From contig OY829545.1 in NCBI GenBank assembly GCA_963691705.1, positions 33,157,475 to 33,221,474 of the forward strand: a stretch of DNA of 64,000 nucleotides. The letters run 5' to 3'. The position numbers and the translations under genes were made by a program. The first letter of the stretch is position 1. Each line of letters begins with the position of its first letter. The stretch is from Viola odorata (taxonomy: Eukaryota; Streptophyta; Magnoliopsida; Malpighiales; Violaceae). A model generated the notes under the pieces. The model made no database searches, was not told where the DNA came from, and saw nothing but the letters and a program-made list of their open reading frames with translations. This document shows positions 1-11,224 of the stretch, in pieces.

Positions 1-5
1 AAGAA

Positions 6-1280
6 TTGGAAATATATGTCGACGACATGATAGCCAAATCTCACGGTACGCAAGATCATGTAGACATCCTGAGAAAGGTGTTCGAAAGGTTGAGGCAATT
101 TCGGCTACGGCTAAACCCAGCTAAGTGTACCTTCGGAGTGACTTCCGAGAAGTTGTTGGGATTCATCGTCAGCAACAAAGGCATAGAAGTAGATCCTGAT
201 AAGATAAAAGCAATTCAAGAGCTGCCCGCTCCCAGCACCGAAACGGAAGTATGAAGCTTCTTAGGACGCATCAACTACATCGCTCGCTTTATCAGCCAGT
301 TAACACTTACCTGTGAGCCGATGTTCAAAATGCTAAGGAAACACGGAGATTCAGAATGAGACGAAGACTGCCAGGAAGCCTTCGAGAAAATCAAGACATA
401 TCTGCAAAATCCACCGGTACTAGTTCCCCCAACGCCAGGACATCCCTTGCTCATGTACATGACAGTCACGGCTAGTGCCATGGGTTGCGTTTTGGGACAG
501 CACGACGAGTCCTGAAGGCGTGAACAAACCATCTATTACCTGAGCAAAAAATTCAACGAATGTGAGAGGCGTTACTCTATGTTGGAGCGAACTTGTTGCG
601 CCCTAGCATGGTGCACCCGAAGGCTCCTGCAGTACATGTTGTATTACACGACTTGGCTAATCTCTCGCATGGATCCTTTGAAATACATCTTCGAAAAGCC
701 GTACCTATCAAGTCGCATTTGTAGATGGTAAGTCTTATTAGCTGAGCACGAGATCATCTATGTGACCCGAAAAGCGGTTAAAGCAAGCGCCCTCACTGAT
801 CACTTGGCTGATCATGCCTCGGATGAGTATGAGTCGTTGAGCTTCGACTTCCCCAATGAGGACATCATAATGATTGAAGATGAGATCACAGAAGATCTCC
901 GAGAAGACGATTGGTGGACCATGTTCTTCGACGGTGCGGTGAACCTCTCGGGCAAGGGAGTGGGAGCCGTGGTCATAGCCCCAGATGGCAGTCAATTCCC
1001 CATAGCATACAAATTGAATTTCCCATGCACCAATAACGTCGCCGAGAATGAAGCATGCATCAGCGGTCTGACAGCAGCCATCGACTTATAAGTAAAGAAG
1101 CTCTGAATCTTCGGCGATTCAGCATTCGTCATCTATCAAGCCCAGGATCTATGGCAGACACGGGATTCCAAGCTCATCCCTTATCAAAGGCTACTCACCC
1201 AAGTCACACGGGAATTCGAGGAAACTGAGTTCGACCGAGTCGACAGAGAAAAGAACGGCTTCGCAGACGCGTTAGCCACG
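6..1280 (+). pseudogene. Tat pol part 1: RT catalytic end, RNase H, archaeal-type RNase H
   Basis: The frame opens with the RT motif YVDD (about 18-29), then the RT thumb and an RNase H region (about 420-720). A second RNase H follows (about 900-1170) with MFFDGA, NNVAENEA and FGDSA, matching the extra aRNH domain of Tat elements. Frame 3 is kept throughout, but in-frame stops occur at 252 (TGA), 357 (TGA), 513 (TGA), 729 (TAA), 1089 (TAA) and 1104 (TGA). There is no frameshift, so decay is by point mutation only. Several stops fit C-to-T change at Arg or Gln codons. The same frame continues straight into integrase. The 5' end of RT is outside the window. Confidence 0.85.
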
Positions 1281-2642
1281 TTGGCCTCGATGTTTAAGTT
1301 AGAATGCGGAGTAACGCTTCAACCATTAAGAGTGGAAGTAAAGGAAACTCCGGCATGTTGTGTTGCCTTGGAAGAGGAACCTGACGGCAAGTCGTGGTTC
1401 TACGACCTAGTACAGTTCATCAGAAACCGGGAGTATCCATTGGGGGCAAGCCGGGTTAGCAAGAAGACCCTTCAGCGCTTAGCACTAGACTTCTACCTCG
1501 ACGGCGAGGTTCTATTTAAAAGGAGAGCTGATGGAGCTTTGCTTCGCTGCGTCACCATGGCCGAGGCAAAGAGAATCATAGCAGAGATCCACGAAGGGGT
1601 TTGCTCCACACACGCAAGTGGGCATATGATGGCCAGACAAATAATGAGGCAAGGGTATTTTTGGCTCACCATCGAACGAGATTGCATCAGCTATTTCCGG
1701 AAGTGCCACAAATGTCAAATCTACGCGGACCATCTCCAAGTCCCTCCGGCCCCTCTCTTCAACATGACATCGCCTTGGCCTTTTGCGATGTGGGAAATTG
1801 ACATCATCGGCCAAATTCACCCAACAGCCTCTAATGGCCATCGCTTCATCCTTGTAGCAATCGACTACTTCACTAAGTGGGTAGAGGCCACCTCTTACTC
1901 CAACATCACTCAGAAAATGACCATGCGATTCATTGAGAGAAATATCATTTGCCGTCATGGGGTCCCGAAAACAATCATCACGGACAACGGCACCAATCTC
2001 AACGGAAAAATGATCGACGATCTTTGCCAACGTTGGAAGGTGAAGCACCGGAACTCGTCACCTTATCGATCGAAGATGAATGGCGCAGTCGAAGCAGCAA
2101 ATAAAAATCTGAAGAGGATCATCCAAAAGATGGTAATCACTCACAAAGACTGGCATGACATGCTTCCCTTCGCACTACATGCTTATCGGATAGCAACCCG
2201 TACATCCACAGGGGCAACTCCCTACTCATTAGTTTACGGCATGGAAGCTGTAATTCCCCTCGAGGTAGAAATCCCTTCTCTTAGAATCCTGGCAGAGTCT
2301 GAAGTAGAAGAATCAGATTGGGCAAGAGTGAGGTACGAGCAGCTGAACCTCCTTCCTGAAAAGTGCTTGGCCGCTATCTGCCATGCGCAATTATATCAGC
2401 AAAGAATGGCCAACGCTTATAACAAGAAAGTGCAACCTCGCAAGTTCGAGGCTGGGGATTTAGTGCTAAAGAAAATTCTCCCTCACCAGGAGGCTAGTCA
2501 AGGAAAGTGGGCCCCAAGGTACGAGGGCCCGTACCTGGTCAAAAGTGCATTCTTAGGGGGTGCCCTAATGCTAACCAACATGGATGGAGATGATCTCCAA
2601 AGACCGGTAAATGCCGATGCAGTCAAGAGATACTTCGCCTAA
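1281..2642 (+). CDS. Tat integrase (C-terminal part of pol)
   Basis: This 453-codon open stretch is the uninterrupted tail of the same pol frame. It has an HHCC zinc-binding region (H-x-H near 1590-1625, CHKC near 1704-1715) and a catalytic core with D174 (codon 1800), D235 (1983) and E271 (2091). The spacing from D235 to E271 is the classic D-x35-E. A GPY-type C-terminal module (EGPYLV, about 2523-2540) follows. Integrase inserts the cDNA into the host chromosome. The first codon is not a real start; it is simply the first start-like codon after the stop at 1104. The stop TAA at 2640-2642 is a plausible natural pol terminus. It could not be expressed as part of a full polyprotein because of the upstream stops. 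Confidence 0.88.
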   Translation: MASMFKLECGVTLQPLRVEVKETPACCVALEEEPDGKSWFYDLVQFIRNREYPLGASRVSKKTLQRLALDFYLDGEVLFKRRADGALLRCVTMAEAKRIIAEIHEGVCSTHASGHMMARQIMRQGYFWLTIERDCISYFRKCHKCQIYADHLQVPPAPLFNMTSPWPFAMWEIDIIGQIHPTASNGHRFILVAIDYFTKWVEATSYSNITQKMTMRFIERNIICRHGVPKTIITDNGTNLNGKMIDDLCQRWKVKHRNSSPYRSKMNGAVEAANKNLKRIIQKMVITHKDWHDMLPFALHAYRIATRTSTGATPYSLVYGMEAVIPLEVEIPSLRILAESEVEESDWARVRYEQLNLLPEKCLAAICHAQLYQQRMANAYNKKVQPRKFEAGDLVLKKILPHQEASQGKWAPRYEGPYLVKSAFLGGALMLTNMDGDDLQRPVNADAVKRYFA

Positions 2643-4200
2643 AGCATCGCGAACAGAGCGTTCGGTCAGACCAAAGATAGGGTTTTATCATGACAATCTA
2701 GCACAAACATTTGTCCTGAAATTAATAAAACAAGTTTTTTCAAGATATGCTTGTTATTTTAAAAATTTGTTGTCCCCTTCTTTTTCTTAAAATTGTGAGA
2801 TGACAAAAGGAGGCATGGCATAGATGGCTCCCCAGGAGTAGCTCGGGACGTAAGACGCGTCACTTAGACTAACGCCACTAATCAATCTTCAGTTTTGTAG
2901 GGACGTAAGGTCTCACGCCTCAGCTCGTCATCACGATAGAACCAGAGAGTTCCGCTCGTAGGAGCTGTTGAATTGCCGCAGCAGGCCACCTTCAAGAGCG
3001 AATCAGGAAAGATTTTAAGACAAAACCATCACCATCTAAAAGCAAAATTTCTTTTCCTCGCAGTGCTACCAGCACAACCGGCATCGCAAACAACCAGTCT
3101 CAAAGGACTAAATGCTGGACCAAAGTCACAAAGCCCACCTTACGTCGGCCGAGCTGTCGGAACACTAGCAACGTCAGCTCCCATCTCCGTTCACCTATTC
3201 GAAGGAGCTCACCACCGAATGCCATGGTCGCCTAGCGCACTCTTGCAAGCAACAACTCCTGAAAAAGCACAACAAGAAGATGTCCCCCTAGAACTACCAT
3301 CAACATACTCAATGCGGTCTTGTTCAAGCAGTATCTCAACCTCCGCACCATGATCAACACGGTAAAGATCAATCCTTTAATTGAGGGACTGCTAGGCTGC
3401 GAGTGTCACCCACGCCAAGGCAAGAGTTGCGGCAAAGCATCCTAAAGCAAAGCTATCATGAACCAACATCCGGCGCCAGTCACGCTGCGGTGACCCACGG
3501 ATGGCCCGTCCAAAAGGGAGAGCTTAAAACTTATCAATCACTTTACTTTTGCTAAAAAGTGTCTTGCATTTACTCCTCATTTGTGCTTGCCATATCTTTT
3601 TCAGGGACTGGGTCACCCCCATTTGTTGCCTGCAGAAGAACGGTAAGCATACGCCCTTGCAGCCCCGCTGGACATCACGGGGACAGAGGGTTATCCCCTT
3701 TTATCCCTGAGCAATCACGAAGCCAACCAGCGAAGGTCTAGCAAGAACCGGTAAGTAAAGGAACCAAATGCGGATCTCATCATCCCTTCAACCTGGATCG
3801 GCGGTTCCCATGAAGCAGCTGAAAAAGAAACCAATCGGCGCATCTAAGCAAGGCATTCTGGAATCAGGACCACGTCATAGACACCCTCGAAAAGCCGAGT
3901 TAAAAGAAGGGAGAATCCCTGAACTTATCTCATTTTTATTTTCAAATTAATTTCCCTTTCTACTGTCCCCTCTGCATCTCACAGGGACGGGAAGCATCTC
4001 ACTGTCATCCGCATGGAGCTTGTGGAAGACGCCTTTGCAGCCCCGCTGCACATTTCAGGGGAGTCCATCTTTCTTTCCCTTTATTTAAATTTGTTTTCAT
4101 TCTTGCTCGCTTTGTTAGCTTTAAGTCGAGTACGGTCGTCTGGCCCACTAGGGGCAACCTTAGGTTCTCGTTAGACCCTTGCAAATAAGTCATCCCCCAC
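2643..4200 (+). other. Tat 3' non-coding region, first part
   Basis: About 1.6 kb after the integrase stop shows only short open frames with no recognisable domain. Phrases such as cccgctggacatcacgggg and cccgctgcacatttcagggg (3665 and 4033) recur, so it is built of diverged internal duplications. It is treated as the long 3' untranslated region typical of Tat elements. I see no gene here. Confidence 0.55.
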
Positions 4201-4364
4201 ATCTAGCAATCAAAACATCTAGCAATCAAAGCGTCTAGCAATCAAAACATCTAGCAATCAAACCATCTTGCAATCAAAGCGTCTAGCAATCAAAGCGTCT
4301 AGCAATCAAAGCGTCTGGCAATCAAAACATCTAGCAGTCAAACCCCCTAGCAATCAAACCACCC
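4201..4364 (+). repeat. 16 bp tandem repeat, about ten copies
   Basis: The unit TCTAGCAATCAAAGCG (variants ending AACA or AACC) is repeated head to tail with few mismatches. It lies inside the Tat 3' region and has no spacer sequence, so it is a minisatellite. Confidence 0.9.
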
Positions 4365-5940
4365 GTCAATCAAAATCAAAAATCAATCAAAATCCCTCTT
4401 TAGCCCGGCTAAAACAAAAGCATGCTACTCTCATAAGCATTTTCATGCACCGCATAGGTCAGGAATACTCAATCCCTCTGTTAACTCCAGCATCTATCCA
4501 AATTGCGTGCCGTGCATGATATTACCTGTTTTCTCTTATATCCAAGGTTTGCTCCGACGTAAGCAGTCACAAACAAATCCCGGTAAGCATTTTTTAGCCA
4601 TCGCGCCTTATCCGTCATGAGTGTAAGAGCCTGACTAGATACTAGTTGAGTTCGCATAATATCTAGGGTACATGCGCCATTAGACATGGGATAGCTATAA
4701 AATGATGTGGGACTTTTGCGATTTTCTCCACTTTTTTCGTTTCTTCCCTCTTTCCACCATATATGTCATCACTCCCCAAACCGTCAATATCACTCATACC
4801 CCGGGAGCCGAAGAGCAGTTTCAGCTAAAATTGCCAGCCGGAAGTAAAAGCACGCCAAGTTCAAGGTCACGACGAAGGAGACCGAAAAGGTCACCAGGAG
4901 ATCGCTAAGGACTAGCACCGAAGAAGCAGCAACGACGAAGGCCGAGACCTCAAGACAAAAGGGGAAGAGATCAAGACGAAGGCTGTGCTTGCTCTGCTCT
5001 GTTGCATTTTCAAATCAAATCAAGAAGGGGAGGGATATATAAAAAATAAAAAAATTAAAAAAAAAAGAGAGAAAAATGAGAGGAAAAAAGAAAAAAGAAA
5101 AAGGGGAGAGGGGAAAAAGGGAAAAGAAAAGAAAATGCTCAGAGACCTTCGCAGAATACAAACAATCGAAGAGCCGAAGCAAGCACAGCCCGGGGACAAC
5201 TCAATTCGAGAAATCTCGAAGAAAACTTTCCCCAGTGAACTTGAGTAAAGAGGCCCAAGGCCAACTCGAGAAATCTCAAAGCAACCTTCCCCAGTGAAGT
5301 CAAGCAAAAAGGCCCAAGGCCAACTCGAGGAATCTCAAAGCAAGCATCCCTAGTAAGGACACGAGAAGAAAAGGGCCCTAGGCCACCTCAAGTAGTGAGT
5401 CGCAAAAGGAACAGCGACGACGCTCCCCAATGAAGACTCAAGAAAAGGGCCCCTGGCCACACGGAAAGCACCCCCAGCAAGGATCCCAGAGCTCACACAC
5501 TCTGTCAAGCAAGCATCCCCAGCAAAAGCGAAAGAGCTCGCACACCCCGCCCTCATCAGGGCCAATCAGCAAAGCATCACTCATCAAAAGCCTTCCAACT
5601 CCCAAGCAAAGCAATCTTTTCCAAAACAAACTTCTTTCCGGACATTTCACGTCCTTTCATTCTTTTCCGTAAAAGTCCCATCGATTATTAGAACGCCCAT
5701 GCATGTGCATCTTCATTCGAAGTCTATTCACTCGGATTGACATTGTGAGCTGTAAATTATGTATCATGTTAGTTGCATCTTTATGAGTGTAAAACACTTA
5801 GCCTTGTTTCAGAGCGTGAGTGCAAACACTAATATCAGGTGAGGACTGCTTACGGCTGCAAATCGTGGGAAAGTCTTGTCCTTGGGGTCGTTACCTCCTG
5901 AGCAGGACGCAGACGCATTCTAGGTTCGTACCAAGGCCAC
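4365..5940 (+). other. Tat 3' non-coding region, middle part with about 60 bp degenerate repeats
   Basis: No domain-bearing frame is seen. A purine-rich low-complexity run lies at 5040-5130. From about 5200 to 5480 a phrase built around ccccagtgaa, ggcccaaggccaactcgag and aatctcaaagcaa recurs about every 60 bp, three to four diverged copies. The short frames here are products of the repeats and not genes. Confidence 0.55.
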
Positions 5941-7066
5941 TGACGATAGCTTTCTTCTCCTCCCAGAGTGACACCATAGTTTAGTCTTCAGCATTAGCAT
6001 CTCCTCCTCCCAAAGTGACAGCATTAGCATCTCCTCCTCCCAGAGTGACCTTAGTTTAGCTTCCTCATGTCACGTCTTCTCCTACGGGAATTGACGTTGT
6101 TTTACTTTTCAGCATTAGCATCTCCTCCTCCCAGAGTGACCTTAGTTTAGTTTCCGCGTTTCGCGTCTTCTCCTATGGGAATTGACGTTATTTGTATTCC
6201 AGCGTAGCATTTCTTCTCCTCCCAGAGTGATCTTAGTTTAATTTCTGCATCTCGCGCCTTTTCCTACGGGAATCGACGTTGTTTAAGTTTTCAGCATTAG
6301 CATTCTTCTCCTCCCAGAGTGACAGCATTTAGTTTTCAGCATTAGCATTCTTCTCCTCCCAGAGTGACAACATTTAGTTTCTAGCGTAGCATTCTTCTCC
6401 TCCCAGAGTGACAGCATTTAGTTTCCAGCGTAGCATTTCTTCTCCTCCCAGAGTGACAGCATTTAGTTTCCAGCGTAGCACTTCCCCTCCTCCCAGAGTG
6501 ACATCATAGTTTAGTTTGCAGCATTAGCATTCTTCTCTTTCCAGAATGATAGCATAGCGTAGTTTTACCTTTTTCAGCTTTAGCATTTCTTCCCCTCCCA
6601 GAGTGACATCCTTCACACAATTCTACATTTCTGCATAATTATTTTCCTCCTCCTAGAGTGACATCATTAGGACAAATCATTCATACTTCTGCGAATCGCG
6701 CATTATCTTCCGAAGCAACGTCAGTCACATGTCAAGCGATCATCCCCCCCAGTGGAGCTGTCATTTACATTTTCGTAAAATTACTTTCCGTCCCCGGTAG
6801 AGTAGTTGTCATTTACATTTCCTGCAACTTATGTGCCTCTCAATACCCGAGCAGATCTAAGTTTACGTCTTTGCAGGATCAACAACCTATCTCCTCCCGG
6901 AGTGACGTCAGCCGATTACCTCCTCCCAGAGTGGCAGCATCACTTTCCTCCTCCCAGAGTGACATCAAGCAAGCACTTGGTATCCCCAGTGACAGCAACA
7001 ATCAATCTCCTCCTCCCAGAGCGACATCAATCAACTACCCCCTCCCAAAGCGACATCATCACTGTA
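5941..7066 (+). repeat. Tat 3' region array built on CTCCTCCCAGAGTGAC
   Basis: About twenty copies of the 16-mer core CTCCTCCCAGAGTGAC, alternating with a variable partner such as agtttccagcgtagcattt. Period varies between about 45 and 65 bp. The same core in reverse complement forms the 30 bp array at 44,260-44,740 of the inverted copy, so it belongs to the element family and not to the insertion site. Confidence 0.9.
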
Positions 7067-7091
7067 AGCTTGAGGTAAGACCTGCTGTGTC

Positions 7092-7191
7092 GCCAAAATT
7101 CGGATATCTAGGGGCAACTGTCTTTACTGCTTATCAAATACTTCGATAAGACAGTAAAGAGGAGGCAACTGTTGATACCCGAATTTTGACG
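7092..7191 (+). repeat. Imperfect palindrome spanning the internal/LTR border of Tat A
   Basis: The inner stem pairs tctttactgcttatc (7121-7135) with gataagacagtaaaga (7145-7160) around a 9-nt loop. The outer stem pairs the aaaattcggatatc phrase (7096-7109) with the first bases of the LTR (gatacccgaatttt, 7174-7187). Total stem is about 45 bp with bulges. The purine tract aaagaggag (7156-7164), a candidate plus-strand primer, lies in the right arm. The structure is conserved in the inverted copy at 44,128-44,235. Confidence 0.8.
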
Positions 7192-8098
7192 CCATTTTTA
7201 ATTAATTTTAGCATTTCTATTATTTACTTAATTCACTGTCATTTTTATTTAATTTACTATTGCTAGCATTTCTAAATTTTTCCATTGCATTTTAGCATCG
7301 TCGTTAGCATCGTCAGCTTACGAAATCACATTTCTAATTTTTCGGCATGTATTTTCATTATTATTATCATTATTATTTTTAGCTTTAAAAATCACGTTTT
7401 TAACTATCCGGCAGTCGTTTGCTAGTTTTTTCTTCGTTTTAGGTCATCACATGAATTTTAGGATTTTTTATATTTTTGCGCATTTTTTAGTGTGTTTATT
7501 ATTTTATTAGTATTTTTATTCGAGCTTTTATTGGACCCGAGCAAGTTCACTCGGACAATAGCTTGACTTTAAAATGTTTTCCATCAACTAGTTGCTAGTT
7601 TTTTTCTGCTCGCAACGGTCTACAGCGTTTCGTGTAATTTTCGGCGTAACGTTATTATTTTTCCGTTCAAACGTTTCACGTTTTTGAATGAGAAAATAAA
7701 TGCGTTAAACGAAAAATTCTCATCATTCGATGTAGACTGTTAAACCCGTCATATTTTTCTCTACACGCGGGTACCTTCGGCTCGAAAAGTCAGAACGTTT
7801 GGTCGCGGGAACCGACTCGAGGCCATTTAAATCAGATAAAAGGCCATTTGATCATGGCCATTGATCTGGTCAACCAAGGAAAGTCAACCAGATCAATGAC
7901 CCTTGAATTAATGTGCATAATGCACATGCACAGTGCACGCACGAGGAAGGCAACGAAGTCCTCGCCCGAGTCACCTACTCCCATCGCATCCTAGCCCCCT
8001 AGCCCTCCGCCATCATCACGGCTCCCCTAGCCTAGCCAGCGCACACTCCCGACCACCACGCGCAACTTCTTCGTCCGGTCATCCACGCGATCTTCGGC

Positions 8099-8106
8099 TA
8101 TAAATA
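8099..8106 (+). promoter_or_regulatory. LTR promoter TATA box
   Basis: TATAAATA in a GC-richer context inside the Tat LTR, 0.93 kb from its start. It fits the U3 promoter of the element; transcription would begin about 30 bp downstream. Confidence 0.65.
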
Positions 8107-9003
8107 GCCACGACCCTTCAACGCAAGGGGGGTCCGAATTTTGCAAGAAAAAAAAACACTGCTCCCTCTCCATTTTCCTGGCCAACTCCCGCACTCTCAT
8201 TCCCATTCATCGCCGTCGTCCGTACGCAGCAGCAGCACTGTAAGCGTTCTTGCTCTTGTTTTTCTTTTAAATTTTATTTAAAACTTAGTCAATTAATTAA
8301 GCATTAAAACTTGCTGCAATCACTTTGTTTTGAGCCTAATTTCACTATACTAACATCCGTCTGAATTATCATTGCTTAGATTAGTTGTTTCGATAATTAA
8401 CGTAAATATGCATCTTTCCGTTTTCTTCAAAAATCCTACTATTTCTGTTTCCATTTTCTTGCTGTGATTGTTTGTTTGTACTGCTGGAGGGGAGAGGAGT
8501 CGTTTGGGCCAAGAACCAGGCGAATCGGGCGCCTGGTTCGTTACCTCCGTCGCCGGCAGTGGCGCCGGCGATGTGAGGTTGAAGATGACTGTTATGGGGC
8601 CAAATGGCCTTCGTGCGAAATGAAAGAAAGGTGATGGGCTTGGCCCATCACCATTTAAATTAATTTCCTTGGGCCAGGAATTGTTCCTGGCCCATTTCTC
8701 CAAATTTTAAGCTGGGCCCAACCCATTTATATTTTTCCGAGTCTTCGATTCGTTACTTTTTTACGTAAAATGCTCACATGCTTCTTATAATTATTATTCA
8801 TGATATGTGCTATTTTTCCTATATGTTATACATGAATTGTTTAGTTCATTTTTTTTGTAAAATATTTCGTATGCTTATTCTTGCATCAAGTTGTTTATTG
8901 AATTGTTTTTCTACGTGAATTGCTCATTTCTTATCATGATATTTATTTTTATGTTATTTAACTTCAGTTATTTGTACTTAGCCACTTAATTTCAGTCATT
9001 TAT

Positions 9004-9470
9004 CGTACCGCCTATATGGTCGGTTGTCATTTAACTTTCCGCAAATTTTCAACTGCTTTTAATTTTCGTAAATATTCAACTGCTTTAATTTTTCGCAAAC
9101 TGCTGGAAATCCTTCCGTAAATTATCAACTGTTTAATTTTCCGCACTTTACTTTTACGCATTTTACTTATTCACACTTTACTTTTTTGCAATTTACTTTC
9201 GGCAATTTAAATTCAATATACCGCCTATATGGTCGGTCGCATTTTTATTCTCCTAAATATTCAACTGCTTTAATTTTTCGCAAACTGCTGGAAATCCTTC
9301 CGCAAATTATCAACTGTTTAATTTTCCGTACTTTAATTTTCCGCACTTTAATTTTCCGCACTTTAATTTTACGCCCTTTACTCTTCTGCACTTTAATTTT
9401 TTTCAATTTACTTTCGGCAATTTAAATTCAATATACCGCTTATATGGTCGGTCGCATCTTAATTCTCGTA
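9004..9470 (+). repeat. About 215 bp tandem repeat in Tat LTR
   Basis: The phrase taccgcctatatggtcggt recurs at about 9005, 9218 and 9435, each time followed by ctgctggaaatccttccg and cgcaaattatcaactg. Inside a unit a 13-nt phrase (ctttaattttccg) is itself repeated near 9330-9370. Confidence 0.8.
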
Positions 9471-9689
9471 AATATCAATTGCTTTAATTTTTCTCGCAAA
9501 CTGCTGGAAATTCTTGCGCAAATATCAACTGTTTATTTTCTGCAAATATCCAACTGCTTATTCTCTGCATTATCAACATGTTTTATTTTCTGCCAATCCT
9601 CAAACTCTTTTTAATTCCCTGTAAATCGCCAACTACATTTAATTTTTCTGCACTTATCAAAACAACATTTCATTTTTCGTATGCGTAAA

Positions 9690-10150
9690 ATCAATCATTT
9701 TTCGCATGCAATCAACGTAGCATTTAAATTTTTGTATGCGTAAAATCCATCATTTTTCGCATGCAATCAACGTAGCATTTAAATTTTCGTATGCTTAAAA
9801 TCGATCATTTTTCGCATGCAATCAACGTAGCATTTAAATTTTCGTATGCGTAAAATCAATCATTTTTCGCATGCAATCAACGTAGCCTTTAAATTCTCGT
9901 ATGCTTAAAATCAATCATTTTTCGCATGCAATCCACGTAGCATTTAAATTCTCGTATGCTTAAAATCAATCATTTTTCGCATACAATCAATGTAGCATTT
10001 AATTTTCGTATGCGTTAAATCCATCATTTTTCGCATGCAATCAACTCAGCATTTAATTTTCGTATGCGTTAAATCCATCATTTTTCGCATGCAATCAACT
10101 CAGCATTTAATTCTCGTATGCGTAAAATCCATCATTTTACGTATGCAATC
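9690..10150 (+). repeat. 55-56 bp tandem repeat in Tat LTR, about nine copies
   Basis: The unit contains atcatttttcgcatgcaatc, then aacgtagcatttaaatt and cgtatgcgtaaa. Each copy carries the 6 bp palindrome GCATGC. Copies differ by single substitutions. Confidence 0.88.
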
Positions 10151-10810
10151 AACTGTCATTTAAATTTTTGGCACTCATAAAATTGTTTATTTATTTTCCG
10201 AGCTATCACTAACACTCTCATTTTGCAGGTTTTAAGTTCAAGCTTCGCTCGAAAGTACGCCTTTCGAGTCCTTTTTATTTATTCAAAGCTTTTCGCAAAT
10301 ATCAAATCGTACGCATAATATATGGAACTGCTAGAATTAAAATCAAACCACATGAACAACGTGTTTAAAGAGTTGCTTAAAATGCCATGTTCATATGATT
10401 TTAATTTCTCGCTTGTATTGACTGCATGTACATGGGGACTTTCGATCCCACATCGGTTTTCCACTTCAAAAATCCATCATTTAAATTTGTACTCTGTTAG
10501 CAATCCATGGTAGGAGCACGTAGTAAGTAATTTAATGATGCATGGCCCGATGATGAAAAAAGAGGGCGCTCATTCAGTCTTACGGAAAATTCAGTCCCAT
10601 TTTGTTACGGTCAGAAATAATCAATCAATCTTGATAAACGGTGACCCCGTCCGAAAGATCTTTTTATTATTCCTGAACAGTCACGATCATAGAAAAGGCT
10701 AAAGTGACGATTCCTCTGAGGGCCCCCTTTTTCAAAACGCATTTTATCAAACACCTTTTTAAACACCTCTCATCAACCGGTAACCGTTTTCGGATGTGAC
10801 TCGGGTGCCT

Positions 10811-10917
10811 ACTTCATTGCATGCTGCTAGGCGTCCTTTTACGCCAAGCATCTGAAGGTCTCAAATTTTGTTGCACACTCGCGAATTACGCTTTCCGTAA
10901 TTTTCGTAGGGACGACA
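10811..10917 (+). other. Tat leader scrap joined to Athila RT
   Basis: The sequence acttcattgcatg to about 10,917 matches the leader after the LTR in the inverted copy (reverse complement of about 41,540-41,630). The match stops where minus-strand Athila RT codons begin, which fixes a breakpoint near 10,917. Confidence 0.65.
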
Positions 10918-11224
10918 CACATCTTTTCAAAACATGTTTCAGTGTCGTTAAGCATTTATCAAAATTATCACCATAGACGGTGAAGTCATCCATAAACACT
11001 TCTATACCTTTTTCTACATAGTCTGAAAAGATACTAACCATACACCTTTGAAAGGTGGTCGGCGCATTGCACAATCTGAATGGCATCCTCCTATACGCAA
11101 AGGTTCCGAAGGGACATGTAAATGTCGTCTTCTCTTCGTCTTCTAATGCCACTGGGATTTGATGAAATTTCGAATAACCGTCCAAGAAACAGTAATGGGA
11201 CTTCCAGCGTCTTAGCTGAGACAC
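10918..11224 (-). pseudogene. Athila-1 RT fragment
   Basis: Encodes the middle of RT with YCFLDGYSKFHQIPVAL, FGTFAYRRMPF and the catalytic FMDD motif, then stops at the 10,917 breakpoint. The N-terminal RT fingers are missing: the upstream frame from protease runs into this segment out of frame at about 11,225. Only about 100 residues of a domain of roughly 230 remain. Confidence 0.85.

Larger units (their letters stand above)
7170..10810 (+). mobile_element. LTR of Tat element A (about 3.6 kb)
   Basis: It starts TGTTGATACCC directly after the purine-rich border and is alignable with the 2.5 kb LTR at 41,647-44,147 of the inverted copy. Compared with that copy, about 140 bp covering the true 3' end of the LTR and the primer-binding site are missing at 10,810/10,811. 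It holds a promoter (8099), about 215 bp repeats and a 55 bp repeat array that lengthen it. Short open frames inside have no domains. Confidence 0.78.
1..10917 (+). mobile_element. Tat-clade Ty3/gypsy retrotransposon A (3' part: RT to LTR plus leader scrap)
   Basis: One plus-strand element enters the window inside its reverse transcriptase. It continues through RNase H, a second (archaeal-type) RNase H and integrase, a long repeat-rich 3' region, and an LTR starting at 7170 with TGTTGATACCC. Two RNase H domains before integrase are a hallmark of the Tat lineage. After the LTR the sequence matches the post-LTR leader of the inverted copy at 41.5-45.7 kb, so the element does not simply end in host DNA. 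The unit stops abruptly near 10,917, where minus-strand Athila RT begins. Its 5' half lies outside the window. Pol carries six nonsense codons in one frame, so this copy is dead. Confidence 0.85.

Noticed and set aside
4201..4364. CRISPR-like array of short repeats
   Set aside because: Units are head to tail with no unique spacers, the DNA is plant nuclear, and the array lies in a retrotransposon 3' region.
5020..5307. 95-codon minus frame rich in Phe/Ser/Leu
   Set aside because: It is the complement of a purine-rich low-complexity run in the Tat 3' region.
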